The notes below the pieces were generated by a model. The model was not told the DNA's origin and made no database searches. It saw only the letters and a list, made by a program, of their open reading frames with translations. A program made the position numbers and the translations under genes. Below are positions 24,801 through 34,552 of a stretch of DNA of 64,000 nt, piece by piece. This stretch comes from Bacillus sp. 1NLA3E (GTDB taxonomy: Bacteria > Bacillota > Bacilli > Bacillales > Cytobacillaceae): contig NC_021171.1 of NCBI RefSeq assembly GCF_000242895.2, positions 1,026,001 to 1,090,000 on the forward strand, read 5' to 3'. Each line of letters opens with the position of its first letter. The first letter of the stretch is position 1.

Positions 24801-27395
24801 ATGGATATTAACAAAATGACAGAACGATTACAAGAAGCAATATTGTCAGGCCAATCACTTGCCCGTCAAAATGAACATCAAGAAGTAGATGATCTTCATT
24901 TATTTTTGGCCATCACCGAGCAGGAGAATAATTTAGTATCGTCAGTACTGGAAAAAATACAATGTCCAGTGGAAGCATTTAAGAGCCAATTAGCAAAAGC
25001 ACTAGAAAAAAAGCCAAAGGTAACAGGTACCGGTGTTGCTCAAGGGAATCTGTATATTACCGCAAACTTGCAAAAAATCCTAACTGAAGCTGAAAAGGAA
25101 ATGAAACAATTCCAGGATGACTTTTTATCGATTGAACATGTTTTACTTGGTGCCATGACTGTTCGCGGTGAAGTAGGAAAAATTTTAGCGGGGCTTGGAG
25201 TAACAAAGGAAAAGCTATTAGTAGCAATAAAAGAGATAAGGGGGAATCAAAGGGTGACCTCACAAAATCCTGAATCAACCTATGAAGCATTAAAAAAATA
25301 CGGTAGAGACTTAGTAGAAGAAGTAAAAACAGGGAAAATGGATCCAGTCATTGGGCGTGACAATGAAATTCGTCATGTGATCAGAATTCTTTCCCGGAAA
25401 ACGAAAAACAATCCAGTGTTGATTGGTGAACCTGGGGTAGGGAAAACGGCCATTGTAGAAGGGCTTGCGCAACGGATTGTTCGCAAGGATGTTCCAGAAG
25501 GGCTAAAGGATAAAACCATATTTGCTCTAGATATGAGTGCGCTCATTGCTGGTGCCAAATTCCGAGGTGAGTTTGAAGAGCGCTTGAAAGCTGTTTTAAA
25601 TGAAGTGGAAAAAAGTGAAGGAAGAATCCTATTATTTATTGATGAACTTCACACCATCGTTGGAGCAGGTAAAACAGAAGGAGCCATGGATGCAGGTAAT
25701 ATGCTGAAACCGATGCTTGCACGAGGTGAGCTTCACTGTATTGGAGCAACAACCTTAGATGAGCACCGAAAATATATTGAAAAAGACCCAGCCCTTGAGC
25801 GTCGTTTCCAACAAGTCATCGTTCAAGAGCCAGATGTTGAAAATACCATTTCAATCCTTAGAGGGTTAAAGGAACGATTTGAAATTCACCATGGCGTGAA
25901 TATTCACGACCGAGCCATTGTAGCCGCTGCGACCTTATCAGACCGCTATATTACCGATCGGTTTCTTCCGGATAAAGCAATAGACCTAATTGATGAAGCG
26001 TGTGCTATGATCCGTACGGAAATTGATTCGATGCCGACTGAACTTGACGAAGTGGTACGTAGGGTGATGCAACTTGAAATTGAGGAGGCTGCACTCCAAA
26101 AGGAAAATGATCCTCAAAGTCAAAATCGCTTAGAAATTTTAAAGAAAGAGTTGGCTGACTTAAAGGACAGGGCTAATAGTATGAAGGCCCAATGGCAAAT
26201 TGAAAAGGACGGAATTCAGAAGGTCCGTGACCAGCGGGCGTTGCTCGAAAAGTTGCGTCGAGAACTTGAGGAAGCAGAAAACGATTATGACTTAAATAAA
26301 GCATCTGAATTGCGGTATGGGAAAATACCGCAAACTGAGAAGGAATTAAAACAGCTTGAATTGCAATTAAATGACCATAAAGGATCAAAACTCTTAAGAG
26401 AAGAAGTAACCGAAGAAGAAATCGCCTCAATTGTGGCACGCTGGACAGGTATTCCAGTAACGAGGCTTGTTGAGGGAGAACGGGAAAAGCTGTTACGCCT
26501 TGAGAGCATTCTTCATGAACGGGTGATTGGCCAGGATGAAGCGATTGAACTTGTTGCAAATGCCGTACTAAGAGCACGTGCCGGAATCAAGGATCCTAAT
26601 CGACCAATTGGTTCATTTATTTTCCTTGGACCAACTGGAGTCGGTAAAACAGAACTAGCCAAAACGCTTGCTAATGCATTGTTTGATAGCGAGGAACAAA
26701 TGATCCGAATTGATATGTCGGAATATATGGAAAAACACGCTGTTTCTAGGTTAATTGGGGCACCTCCTGGATATGTCGGTTACGAGGAAGGTGGACAATT
26801 GACTGAGGCAGTGCGGCGCAAACCATACTCAGTCATTTTGCTAGATGAAATTGAAAAAGCACATCCAGAGGTATTTAATATTCTACTGCAAATGCTTGAT
26901 GATGGAAGAATTACGGATTCACATGGCAGAACAGTTGATTTCAAAAATACAGTAATCATCATGACAAGTAATCTTGGTTCCCATTTATTAATCGACGAAG
27001 CCATGAAAGACGGAAATATTTCTGAAGAGACTAGGGGAAAAGTGATGGCGACGCTTAGAAATCATTTCCGCCCAGAATTTCTAAATCGTGTAGATGAAAC
27101 TTTACTGTTTAAACCGTTAGGATTGGGTGAAATAAAAGGAATCGTTAGCAAGCTCGTTATTGATTTACAAAAACGATTATCTGATCAACAAATAAACTTA
27201 CGGCTTACTGATGAAGCCAAAACGTTTATTGCCGAAAACGGGTTTGATCCAGTTTATGGTGCAAGACCATTAAAACGATTTATTCAGCGCGAAGTTGAAA
27301 CCAAGCTAGCGAAGCTGATTATTGCTGGAGATTTATTTAGTAGTAAAGAAGCCAAAATTGTTCTAAAGAATGGATCATTAGAAATTGAAAAATAA
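24801..27395 (+). CDS. clpB: ATP-dependent disaggregase ClpB
   Basis: An 864-residue Hsp100 chaperone that pulls polypeptides out of aggregates together with DnaK. It has an N-domain (1-150), first AAA+ module with Walker A GEPGVGKT near residue 209, a coiled-coil M-domain (about 405-530) that separates ClpB from ClpC, second AAA+ module with GPTGVGKT near 612, and a small C-terminal domain. No ClpP-binding loop is evident. GAGGAGG precedes the ATG. ClpB is not part of B. subtilis 168, so this gene is an addition to the shared order between yjzC and yjzD. Confidence 0.93.
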   Translation: MDINKMTERLQEAILSGQSLARQNEHQEVDDLHLFLAITEQENNLVSSVLEKIQCPVEAFKSQLAKALEKKPKVTGTGVAQGNLYITANLQKILTEAEKEMKQFQDDFLSIEHVLLGAMTVRGEVGKILAGLGVTKEKLLVAIKEIRGNQRVTSQNPESTYEALKKYGRDLVEEVKTGKMDPVIGRDNEIRHVIRILSRKTKNNPVLIGEPGVGKTAIVEGLAQRIVRKDVPEGLKDKTIFALDMSALIAGAKFRGEFEERLKAVLNEVEKSEGRILLFIDELHTIVGAGKTEGAMDAGNMLKPMLARGELHCIGATTLDEHRKYIEKDPALERRFQQVIVQEPDVENTISILRGLKERFEIHHGVNIHDRAIVAAATLSDRYITDRFLPDKAIDLIDEACAMIRTEIDSMPTELDEVVRRVMQLEIEEAALQKENDPQSQNRLEILKKELADLKDRANSMKAQWQIEKDGIQKVRDQRALLEKLRRELEEAENDYDLNKASELRYGKIPQTEKELKQLELQLNDHKGSKLLREEVTEEEIASIVARWTGIPVTRLVEGEREKLLRLESILHERVIGQDEAIELVANAVLRARAGIKDPNRPIGSFIFLGPTGVGKTELAKTLANALFDSEEQMIRIDMSEYMEKHAVSRLIGAPPGYVGYEEGGQLTEAVRRKPYSVILLDEIEKAHPEVFNILLQMLDDGRITDSHGRTVDFKNTVIIMTSNLGSHLLIDEAMKDGNISEETRGKVMATLRNHFRPEFLNRVDETLLFKPLGLGEIKGIVSKLVIDLQKRLSDQQINLRLTDEAKTFIAENGFDPVYGARPLKRFIQREVETKLAKLIIAGDLFSSKEAKIVLKNGSLEIEK

Positions 27396-27432
27396 AAGAA
27401 AAAGCTGACTCTAGGGTCAGCTTTTTCTTTTG
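27394..27432 (+). terminator. Terminator after clpB
   Basis: AGAAAAAGCTGAC and GTCAGCTTTTTCT form a long stem with a 5-base loop immediately after the clpB stop. It is near-symmetrical and may also act on the opposing yjzD transcript. Confidence 0.85.
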
Positions 27433-27474
27433 GAAAAATAATTCAAACAAGCTCAAAAATAAAGAGCGTTGTGT

Positions 27475-27666
27475 TTAATGTGTTCCTTCTTTTCCAACTG
27501 GATCGTTAGGAATAATCATTGGGATCACAATTAGTAATACAGTGACTGGAATAGCTAAGATAACACCAGTCATAAAATCGAATTCTGTGCCAATCATGGA
27601 GCTACCCACATACACGACCATTTGAACAAGAATGGCTGTCCAGAAAAAAGTCCAAAAATATCTCAA
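27475..27666 (-). CDS. yjzD: YjzD-family (DUF2929) small membrane protein
   Basis: A 63-residue protein with two membrane segments (about residues 5-20 and 32-52) and a short polar tail. The pattern MRYFWTFFWTAILVQMVVYV and the position after yjzC fit YjzD/DUF2929. TTG 27666 is preferred: the ribosome site AGAGGTGA ends four bases before it, whereas the GTG at 27675 lies inside that site. Function is unknown. Confidence 0.75.
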   Translation of the reverse strand: MRYFWTFFWTAILVQMVVYVGSSMIGTEFDFMTGVILAIPVTVLLIVIPMIIPNDPVGKEGTH

Positions 27667-27849
27667 AGAAATCACCTCTAACTATATGTATTCCTCATTA
27701 CATCTTACCATATCCATCCAAAATAATAAACGCAATTTTTCTGACACTTTGGCCTTAACGACAATAAAGGAAAGATAGGCGAACCTCCTTATCAATTCCT
27801 TTGAAAATTCATACATTATTATGTACAAATGGATAAAGGGGTTTTTTTA

Positions 27850-28587
27850 ATGGAGAACCGAAACTTTCAATTGGATACCGAATGGAATGTTGTTCATTAT
27901 CCTCAACAGCCTACTGGTTTCGGTATCCTTATAATTGGTGATGAACGAAGCTTTGTAGATAAAGAAAACAGCTTTTGGACACAAAATGAAGGAAGACTAG
28001 CATTAATCAATCATTTTAAGCAAGCTGGATACACGGTATTTTATTCTAATCTGTATGGGAAAAATTGGGGGAGCGATAAAGCTGTAAGATTAGCAAAGCA
28101 ACTTTATGATTACATGATGAGGACTGAGATATTAAATGGGAAAATCCATATTTTAGCTGAAGGAATGGGCGCACTTGTTGCGTTAAAATTAGTTAAGGAA
28201 ATGGGACAGGGAATTCGTTCTGTTGAGTTGCTTAACCCAGTCTTCACATTAAAAGATCAATTGGAACACGAAAAAGAAAACAAGTTTTTTTACAAAAAAA
28301 TACTCAAAGAAATTGCCATTTCATATGGGTTGGATGTTAAAGAGGTTGAAAAAAGATTTCTTAACATGGATATTCAACCGAATGTTCCTTTAAATTGTCC
28401 GCTTAACATCATTCATATTTTGTCGGGAAATCGTTCCTATAAACAATCTGAACTTTCAAGCCAACTCAGCACAAGATGGGAAGAAGAGGGGAAATCAGTT
28501 TCTATATGCTATATGCTTCCAGAAAAAAAGTCGGAACTAAATAAATATCTAATTAACTTGTTTAAGGCTTATGAAATTATTCTATAG
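27850..28587 (+). CDS. yjaU: Alpha/beta-hydrolase-like protein lacking the nucleophile Ser (YjaU position)
   Basis: A 245-residue protein with alpha/beta-hydrolase layout: FGILIIGDE near residue 24, FKQAGYTVFYSNLYG near 57, and HILAEGMGALVALKL near 106. In active members the last segment reads G-x-S-x-G; here it reads A-E-G-M-G, so the usual serine is missing and classical esterase activity is unlikely. ATG 27850 has AAAGGGG upstream. The position after yjzD matches B. subtilis yjaU; I infer orthology mainly from order. Function unknown. Confidence 0.6.
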   Translation: MENRNFQLDTEWNVVHYPQQPTGFGILIIGDERSFVDKENSFWTQNEGRLALINHFKQAGYTVFYSNLYGKNWGSDKAVRLAKQLYDYMMRTEILNGKIHILAEGMGALVALKLVKEMGQGIRSVELLNPVFTLKDQLEHEKENKFFYKKILKEIAISYGLDVKEVEKRFLNMDIQPNVPLNCPLNIIHILSGNRSYKQSELSSQLSTRWEEEGKSVSICYMLPEKKSELNKYLINLFKAYEIIL

Positions 28588-28671
28588 GCAGAAGAACCAA
28601 ATGATAAGAAATGATATAAATAATTCTCCTTGCGCATAGGATACTATGAGATTGTTCAGGGAGGCTATGCG

Positions 28672-29499
28672 ATGGACAAGGCAGTGATTTTTGGAGGATA
28701 CGGGTTTTTAGGTTTTTACCTTTGCACAGCTTTTCTGGATAAAGGGAATACTGTTCAATGTATTCCCTTTGACAGTGGTCAAGACCGTTTTATAGAAGAA
28801 AAGCGGTTTACGGTTGGCAGGAATGCTAATTTTGAAGAATTAAGTTTTGAGGAATGGGCTCAGTCATCTCAAAATGGTGAGGGCGGAATAATCATTATTT
28901 CTCTGTTTGATTTATTTTTAAAAAATGAACCAAAGAATATAAAAGCTCAAATTGAATTAGCATTTGCACAAGTTCATGCGAAACGAGAAATGGAAAATAC
29001 ACAAATCGTTGTTATTTTACCAGTCCAATACTTGGAAATAGAAGAACAGGTTATCATGCGGATTTTAGAAGAAATTGACAGAAGTCACCTAAGTTCGAAA
29101 ACCATTTATTTGCCCACTTTATATGGACCTTGGCAGCCAATGGAAAATGTTTTTCAGCAGGTTTTTTTAAATGAAGTGGGGGAGAGACAGGGTCTTCAAT
29201 TAAGTGAAAATGAATGGGTGTTTGACGCAATCTATATTACAGACGCGGTCGACGAAATAATGAAGATTGTAGAAGATGACGAGATTCAAACGTGTTTGCT
29301 AAAAAGTGCAGTTACGAGTCACTGGAAAAAATGCGCGGATTTTCTGGAAATTAATCCCGATATTTATGAAAAGGGTGAACTTGGTAGGGAAATTATATCC
29401 TCTGATATTATAAAGGTTGAGGTGTGTGAAAGTATCGGATTTGAGCAAGGTTTAACCCAACAACAATTACATTTAATGCGGCTTTTATCTGGAGTATGA
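28672..29499 (+). CDS. yjaV: Rossmann-fold NAD(P)-dependent epimerase-like protein (YjaV position)
   Basis: A 275-residue protein. FGGYGFLGFYL at residues 7-17 is a GxxGxxG-type dinucleotide loop of the extended short-chain dehydrogenase family. TLYGPWQPMENVF near 142 resembles the substrate loop of sugar epimerases, but the catalytic Y-x3-K pair is not evident. ATG 28672 follows GGGAGG. It is 84 bases after the previous gene and shares its strand, matching the yjaU-yjaV order. The function is unknown. Confidence 0.6.
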   Translation: MDKAVIFGGYGFLGFYLCTAFLDKGNTVQCIPFDSGQDRFIEEKRFTVGRNANFEELSFEEWAQSSQNGEGGIIIISLFDLFLKNEPKNIKAQIELAFAQVHAKREMENTQIVVILPVQYLEIEEQVIMRILEEIDRSHLSSKTIYLPTLYGPWQPMENVFQQVFLNEVGERQGLQLSENEWVFDAIYITDAVDEIMKIVEDDEIQTCLLKSAVTSHWKKCADFLEINPDIYEKGELGREIISSDIIKVEVCESIGFEQGLTQQQLHLMRLLSGV

Positions 29500-29633
29500 G
29501 AGTAATAAAAAAAGAAAGGGGCTGACTCTTCAGCCTCAGATTGTAGAAAAAGGTAATTTTCTCGGCAATTTTTCATTTTGTTAGAACATTAAATGCCATT
29601 TTTTTTATATGAGATTGTCTATGCTAAGGGAAC

Positions 29634-29670
29634 TGTTGATCTCCGCTCCAGGTGCTTCGCTTCAATCAAC
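29634..29670 (-). mobile_element. MITE remnant E, internally deleted
   Basis: TGTTGAT-CTCCGCTCCAGG-TGCTTCGCTT followed by CAATCAAC reproduces the two inner ends of the MITE family (compare 34246-34275 and 34370-34377) with the whole GC-rich centre missing. It abuts the transposase remnant at 29671. Confidence 0.6.
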
Positions 29671-29955
29671 CTAAAGAATTGCAACACACCTTATCCAGCC
29701 TCCCTCAATGTATTGCAATTTTTTTATATTTTGGCAGGCTGCAGTAAGGAAAGTCTGTTCACTATCATTCTTCAATCCCCGTAACCGGCAGTAGCGAAGC
29801 CCATGCATCTCATTTGAGTCTGCAAAGCTTCGCTCTATTTTTTCTTTCCAAATATATAAAGCCATTTACTATCTCGAATTTCCTTGTCACTTTCCCTTTT
29901 TCTTTTAATGGCTTTTTTCCGTGTTTGATTCTATCCTCTTCTATTGTCTTGTTTA
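29671..29955 (-). pseudogene. Remnant of an IS1182-type transposase
   Basis: On the minus strand one frame at about 29955-29840 reads EEDRIKHGKKPLKEKGKV, a mid-transposase segment. After a frame change and loss of intervening sequence, 29865-29720 reads [20 protein letters not shown] followed by a [19 protein letters not shown] stretch. The latter is the C-terminal signature of many IS1182-family DDE transposases. It belongs to another subgroup than the intact element at 59604-61293. No start, inverted repeats or full catalytic core survive. Confidence 0.65.
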
Positions 29956-30191
29956 AGTCATGCCATAAAGATAACTAATAAACATCATTTTAAAAAGAAT
30001 AAGGGGATCGAACAGTAGGGGGCGTTATCATCGCTATAATAAGGAGGACCTTTTCAAGAAGAAACGAAAAATAAATATATTAGTCAATCAAACGAAGAAG
30101 GTGATCGTCTGGAACTAATTCATCAATAGACACAAATTCATATTCACTTTGGCTTAAACTTTGATTTTACCATTTATTTTTATTGTTTATC
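29956..30191. other. Gene-free stretch in the med-comZ position
   Basis: No frame with a ribosome site and family signature is visible on either strand. B. subtilis carries med and comZ between yjaV and fabHA; neither is recognisable here. The bases are AT-rich and look like decayed insertion-sequence flank. Confidence 0.4.
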
Positions 30192-30372
30192 GGTTGAGTG
30201 GAAGGTCTATATTGGGACCGCCCTGTTGATTGGAGTGGAAGGCGCGAAGACTCCTACGGGAGCAGCGGGACAGGTGAGACCCCGCAGGCGCTTAAGCGCC
30301 GAGGAGGCTCACCGCCCGCCCCGCGGAAAGCGAAGCGTCTGGAACGGAAATCAACAGACCTATTGAACAGCC
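30192..30372 (+). mobile_element. MITE copy B, degenerate arms
   Basis: The core 30224-30356 (133 bp, TGTTGATTGGAGTGG to GGAACGGAAATCAACA) is nearly the same as copies A and C, including GGCGCTTAAGCGCC. The outer arms have diverged: GGTTGAG at left, GAACAGCC at right. The 8-base flanks TGTTTATC and TATTTATT agree at six positions, so the duplication is eroded. Boundaries outside the core are tentative. Confidence 0.7.
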
Positions 30373-30455
30373 TATTTATTAATAATTATTCATAAAAATT
30401 TAGGTGATATACTGTCGAGAGTTTCTCGCCAGCCTAGTGATGAATCTTCGCCTCT

Positions 30456-30731
30456 TCACTTTTTCTTAATTAATTTCATGATATGGGGGCTAACTTTATT
30501 GAATAGAGGTTTGAGCTGTGTTGTTGATGTCATAAATAAATCGATGGTTTTAAATAACTCATCAACATTTACACCATCCAAATATTTTGCGATGGCTTTT
30601 TCAATGGTATTTTCCAAACTAGTTTCTTCTTTCAAATCTGTTTCTTCTTTTATCTTCCGTTCTCCAAACATTAGCTTGGAAAAAGGGTCACCCTGAAGCT
30701 GACTTTTTCTTTCTTGATGGTTGTTTTCCAT
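30456..30731 (-). CDS. Hypothetical 91-residue protein
   Basis: A charged N-terminal half (MENNHQERKSQLQGDPFSKL, then Glu/Lys-rich) leads into an amphipathic C-terminal half (VDELFKTIDLFMTSTTQLKPLF) ending in KLIKKK. There is no membrane segment. A strong GGGAGGT ribosome site stands 10 bases before the ATG at 30731, so the gene is probably real. I do not recognise the family. It runs against fabHA-fabF and occupies the end of the disrupted med-comZ interval. Confidence 0.55.
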   Translation of the reverse strand: MENNHQERKSQLQGDPFSKLMFGERKIKEETDLKEETSLENTIEKAIAKYLDGVNVDELFKTIDLFMTSTTQLKPLFNKVSPHIMKLIKKK

Positions 30732-30855
30732 AAAAAATGGTACCTCCCTTTAAAAAGGTTTATTATTAATTTATGAATAAAGGATTATTTTGTATGGTTA
30801 TGTGCTGATAAAAACTGAGAAGAATGGCTGAGTACGGGGGCTAAGTAAAAAAAAG

Positions 30856-30902
30856 TTGCAAAAGAAGTTTCAGTTTTGATAAAATTAGTACCAAGTCATA
30901 AT
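30856..30902 (+). promoter_or_regulatory. fabHA-fabF promoter with FapR operator
   Basis: TTGCAA at 30856-30861 and GATAAA at 30878-30883 form a plausible promoter. ATTAGTACCAAGTCATAAT at 30884-30902 matches the FapR operator of fatty-acid genes (B. subtilis TTAGTACCTAGTCTTAA) at 15 of 17 core positions. FapR would repress until malonyl-CoA releases it. Confidence 0.85.
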
Positions 30903-30964
30903 AATTGATAATAAAAAATACTATTTAATATCATTATAAATGTATCAAAAAAGGAGTTGTTTCC

Positions 30965-31897
30965 ATGAACGCAGGGATAAAGGGAATAGGTCGATATTTG
31001 CCAGATAGAATCTTGACCAATAAGGAACTAGAACGAAGAATGGATACAACAGATGAATGGATCCGTACCATGACGGGGATTGAAGAACGGAGAATCGCTG
31101 ATGATTCTGTCAACACATCAGACATGGGATATGAAGCAGCTCTAAAAGCGATTGAGGATGCTAATATTTCACCGGAAGAGATTGACCTAATTTTAGTGGC
31201 AACCGTTACCCCTGATCAACCGTTTCCTACGGTTTCTTGCATTCTGCAAGAGCGTTTGGGTGCAAAAAAAGCCGCTGCGATGGATATCAGTGCAGCCTGT
31301 GCCGGATTTATGTACGGGATGGTTACGGCGAAGCAGTTCATTGAAAGCGGTGTGTATAAGAACATTCTAGTTGTTGGTGTCGAGAAGCTTTCGAAAATTA
31401 CCGATTGGAATGACCGAAACACTGCAGTATTATTTGGTGATGGCGCTGGTGCAGTCGTTATGGGACCTGTTTCTGAAGGAAGAGGAATCCTATCATTTGA
31501 GCTTGGTGCAGATGGAACAGGAGCAAAACATTTATATCAAGACGAATATATCATCATGAATGGCCGTGAGGTTTTTAAATTCGCTGTTCGACAAATGGGT
31601 GAAAGTGCAGCAAATGTATTGGAGAAAGCTGGATTAACCAAAGAGGATGTTGATTTGCTTGTTCCACATCAAGCAAACATTCGGATCATGGAAGCATCAA
31701 GACAGCGGTTGGATCTTCCAGAAGAAAAAATGTCGAAAACTGTTCATAAATATGGCAATACTTCTGCAGCTTCGATTCCTATTTCGATTGTAGAGGAACT
31801 TGAAAACGGAAAAATCAAAGATGACGATTTACTTGTAATGGTCGGCTTTGGTGGTGGTTTGACTTGGGGAGCAATTACTCTACGTTGGGGAAAATAA
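30965..31897 (+). CDS. fabHA: Beta-ketoacyl-ACP synthase III FabH
   Basis: A 310-residue condensing enzyme that starts fatty-acid synthesis by joining an acyl-CoA (branched primers in bacilli) to malonyl-ACP. The catalytic Cys112 lies in DISAACAGF, His in PHQANIRI and Asn in YGNTSAAS complete the triad. AAAGGAG precedes the ATG. It heads an operon with fabF 61 bases downstream under a FapR site. Confidence 0.95.
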   Translation: MNAGIKGIGRYLPDRILTNKELERRMDTTDEWIRTMTGIEERRIADDSVNTSDMGYEAALKAIEDANISPEEIDLILVATVTPDQPFPTVSCILQERLGAKKAAAMDISAACAGFMYGMVTAKQFIESGVYKNILVVGVEKLSKITDWNDRNTAVLFGDGAGAVVMGPVSEGRGILSFELGADGTGAKHLYQDEYIIMNGREVFKFAVRQMGESAANVLEKAGLTKEDVDLLVPHQANIRIMEASRQRLDLPEEKMSKTVHKYGNTSAASIPISIVEELENGKIKDDDLLVMVGFGGGLTWGAITLRWGK

Positions 31898-31958
31898 GAA
31901 CTAACTAAAATCATACCATTTATTCTGCAATATACTTAGAAAAGGAGATGCTACAGGA

Positions 31959-33200
31959 ATGGAAAAACGAAGGGTTGTCGTTACAGGCATCGGAGCGGTT
32001 ACTCCGCTAGGAAATGACGTAGAAACGACATGGGAAAATCTTATTGCAGGAGTTTCGGGAGTTGGCCCGCTAACAAGATTAAATGCAGATGAGTATCCAG
32101 CTAAAGTAGCTGCAGAGTTAAAGGATTTTAATATAGAAGCATATATGGATAAGAAGGATGCACGAAAGATGGATCGCTTTACCCATTATGCAGTGGCTGC
32201 ATCGACGATGGCCGTAAAGGATGCCAACTTAACAATTACTGACGAAAATGCCCCACGCGTAGGTGTTTGGATTGGCTCAGGAATTGGTGGAATGGAAACA
32301 TTCGAAAATCAGTTTGAAACGTTTCTTAATCGTGGCTACAAACGAGTAAGTCCGTTCTTTGTACCGATGATTATTCCGGACATGGCTGCCGGACAGGTTT
32401 CGATTATGCTCGGTGCTAAAGGGATTAATTCCTGTACGGTTACTGCGTGTGCAACAGGAACTAACTCGATTGGGGATGCATTTAAGGTAATCCAACGAGG
32501 GGATGCAGATGTAATGGTAACTGGTGGGGCAGAAGCACCAATTACCAGAATGTCGGTTGCTGGTTTTTGTGCCAACACTGCACTTTCTACAAACCCAGAT
32601 CCGAAAACAGCTAGTCGACCATTTGATCAAAATCGTGATGGTTTCGTTGTTGGCGAAGGTGCTGGAATTGTCGTATTGGAGGAGCTTGACCACGCTCTTG
32701 CTAGAGGTGCAAAAATATATGCGGAAATAATTGGCTATGGTGCAACTGGTGATGCTTATCATATTACAGCGCCTGCTCCTGGTGGAGAAGGCGGTGCACG
32801 TGCGATGAAAATGGCTATTGCCGACGGTGGATTAGTTCCAGAAGATATTGAGTATATCAATGCTCATGGTACAAGCACTGGGTACAATGATAAGTATGAA
32901 ACAGCGGCAATAAAAGAGGTATTCGGAGAGAATGCTTACAATGTTCCAGTGAGCTCGACAAAATCGATGACTGGTCACTTATTAGGAGCGGCTGGTGGTA
33001 TTGAAGCTATTTTTTCTGTTTTAGCCATTAAAGAGGGAACGATTCCTCCAACAATTAATTTAGAAACTCCTGATCCAGAATGTGATCTCGATTATGTACC
33101 AAATCAGGCAAGACAAAAAGAAATTAATACTGCTATGAGTAATTCACTAGGTTTTGGCGGACATAACGCATCGATTGTATTTAAAAAGTATCAAGGCTAA
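31959..33200 (+). CDS. fabF: Beta-ketoacyl-ACP synthase II FabF
   Basis: A 413-residue elongating condensing enzyme. Catalytic Cys164 is in VTACATG; the two His residues occur in [11 protein letters not shown] near 302 and [13 protein letters not shown] near 338; the C-terminal SLGFGGHN loop is intact. AAAGGAG lies upstream. Product of the fabHA-fabF operon; the FapR site before fabHA and the one before fabI tie these genes together. Confidence 0.95.
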   Translation: MEKRRVVVTGIGAVTPLGNDVETTWENLIAGVSGVGPLTRLNADEYPAKVAAELKDFNIEAYMDKKDARKMDRFTHYAVAASTMAVKDANLTITDENAPRVGVWIGSGIGGMETFENQFETFLNRGYKRVSPFFVPMIIPDMAAGQVSIMLGAKGINSCTVTACATGTNSIGDAFKVIQRGDADVMVTGGAEAPITRMSVAGFCANTALSTNPDPKTASRPFDQNRDGFVVGEGAGIVVLEELDHALARGAKIYAEIIGYGATGDAYHITAPAPGGEGGARAMKMAIADGGLVPEDIEYINAHGTSTGYNDKYETAAIKEVFGENAYNVPVSSTKSMTGHLLGAAGGIEAIFSVLAIKEGTIPPTINLETPDPECDLDYVPNQARQKEINTAMSNSLGFGGHNASIVFKKYQG

Positions 33201-33227
33201 TAAAGTCCTTTCTTAAAAATCGAAAAA

Positions 33228-33270
33228 AATAGGCTGGCTGAAGGGATTTCCTTCACCAGCCTATTTTTTG
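33228..33270 (+). terminator. Terminator of fabHA-fabF
   Basis: AATAGGCTGG, then TGAAGG, pairs with CCTTCA and CCAGCCTATT around a short loop and is followed by TTTTT. Confidence 0.88.
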
Positions 33271-33379
33271 TTATTGTAACTAAATAGGAATATTCGAATA
33301 AAGAACGAATGGGTCTTTGCACGCAATTTTCCTTGCCATCATAAGCTGATTAATAAAATCAATGATGGAGGAGATATAA

Positions 33380-34180
33380 ATGGGGGTAATCAGAACTGAC
33401 GAATGGATAGAGGAGTACTTTGCAAATCCCATTGAAATGTGCAAAAAAACACTAAATGAAAAAAGTGATGAAGACCCACGTTCGTTTTATCGGTATCTAA
33501 TAGAATATGGAATGTACAAGCCGACTAAACAAAGTAAAAGAAATTTTGAAGAACTGAAAGAACATGATGTTTGGGGCATTGTTGAAGGAATCTATAAAAA
33601 ATATCGGCTCAAGTGGCGAGGACCTAATATCCCTATCTATATATTCCCACTAGGTGATCGTTATCGTTCATTCGGTCAAATTGGCAACCGCAATGATAAT
33701 GGAAACAGGAAGTCTGGTCTAACCTTTCCTGATAAGTTGTTTCTTTTTCTAACCCCAGAACTTGATAATAAAGAAATCGAAGCTATTTTTGTTCATGAAT
33801 ATCACCATGCATGTCGGATGAATTATATTAAAAAGGATATAAAGGATTACACCCTTTTGGATTCAATTGTCCTTGAAGGACTTGCCGAACATGCAGTTGA
33901 GGAAAACTGCGGTAAAGAGTACCTTGCAAAGTGGTGCAAATTGTATTCGGATGAACAAATTATTAGTTATTGGAAACGTTTTTTAGCAAAGAATTTATCA
34001 GTGAAAAAAGACCATTCCCAACACGATCATTTGCTTTTCGGGGGAAGAGGAGTACCAGAAATGTTAGGATATGCTTCAGGATACTCGATGATTGCTAAAT
34101 ACAAACAAAGTAGAAACATGAAAACAGGATCATCCTTTACACTAAATTTTGATGATTTTTTAAGTTCGACATTTGTTTAA
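33380..34180 (+). CDS. yjaZ: DUF2268 putative zinc metalloprotease YjaZ
   Basis: A 266-residue protein of the DUF2268 family. FVHEYHHACRMN near residue 138 supplies the zinc motif HExxH, followed by LEGLAEHAVEE with a Glu about 30 residues later as possible third ligand. Length matches B. subtilis YjaZ. No signal peptide is apparent. GGAGGAG precedes the ATG at 33380. A peptidase activity is suggested by the motif; the substrate is unknown. Confidence 0.85.
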   Translation: MGVIRTDEWIEEYFANPIEMCKKTLNEKSDEDPRSFYRYLIEYGMYKPTKQSKRNFEELKEHDVWGIVEGIYKKYRLKWRGPNIPIYIFPLGDRYRSFGQIGNRNDNGNRKSGLTFPDKLFLFLTPELDNKEIEAIFVHEYHHACRMNYIKKDIKDYTLLDSIVLEGLAEHAVEENCGKEYLAKWCKLYSDEQIISYWKRFLAKNLSVKKDHSQHDHLLFGGRGVPEMLGYASGYSMIAKYKQSRNMKTGSSFTLNFDDFLSSTFV

Positions 34181-34194
34181 CTTCAAGGATTTCT

Positions 34195-34220
34195 GAAACA
34201 CCATTATTTGGTGTTTCTTT
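34195..34220 (+). terminator. Terminator after yjaZ
   Basis: GAAACACCA at 34195-34203 pairs with TGGTGTTTC at 34209-34217, then TTTT. MITE copy C is inserted immediately beyond it. Confidence 0.85.
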
Positions 34221-34227
34221 TCATATA

Positions 34228-34414
34228 GGCTCTGTTAAACTAGAATGTTGATTTCCGCTCCAGGCGCTTCGCTTTCCGCGGGGCGGGCGGTGAGCCTCCT
34301 CGGCGCTTAGGCGCCTGCGGGGTCTCACCTGTCCCGCTGCTCCCGCAGGAGTCTTCGCGCCTTCCACTCCAATCAACATTGTGTAAAAAATCAACATTGA
34401 GCTTTAACACAGCC
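34228..34414 (-). mobile_element. MITE copy C, complete, with perfect 8-bp target duplication
   Basis: 187 bp bounded by GGCTCTGTTAAA and TTTAACACAGCC (11 of 12 positions inverted). TTCATATA is duplicated exactly at 34220-34227 and 34415-34422. Inner ends TGTTGATT at 34246 and AATCAACA ending at 34378 bracket the same GC-rich core as copies A, B and D, here inverted. Confidence 0.88.
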
Positions 34415-34552
34415 TTCATATAAATAAACATCCATCATATATTTTATAAATGGGCAAGATCATTCTGTAAAACCCTAGGGAATAAGGAATAATTTAACTG
34501 TTTTCTGACCATACTGATTGACAAACAGTTTCTTGAAGAGAGGGGTAAATTC

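Noticed and set aside
30198-30395. 65-residue frame across MITE copy B
   Set aside because: Same repeat-derived frame, with no ribosome site.
32277-32762. 161-residue minus-strand frame inside fabF
   Set aside because: Antisense of an intact conserved gene, Cys/Ser/Thr-rich composition typical of shadow frames.
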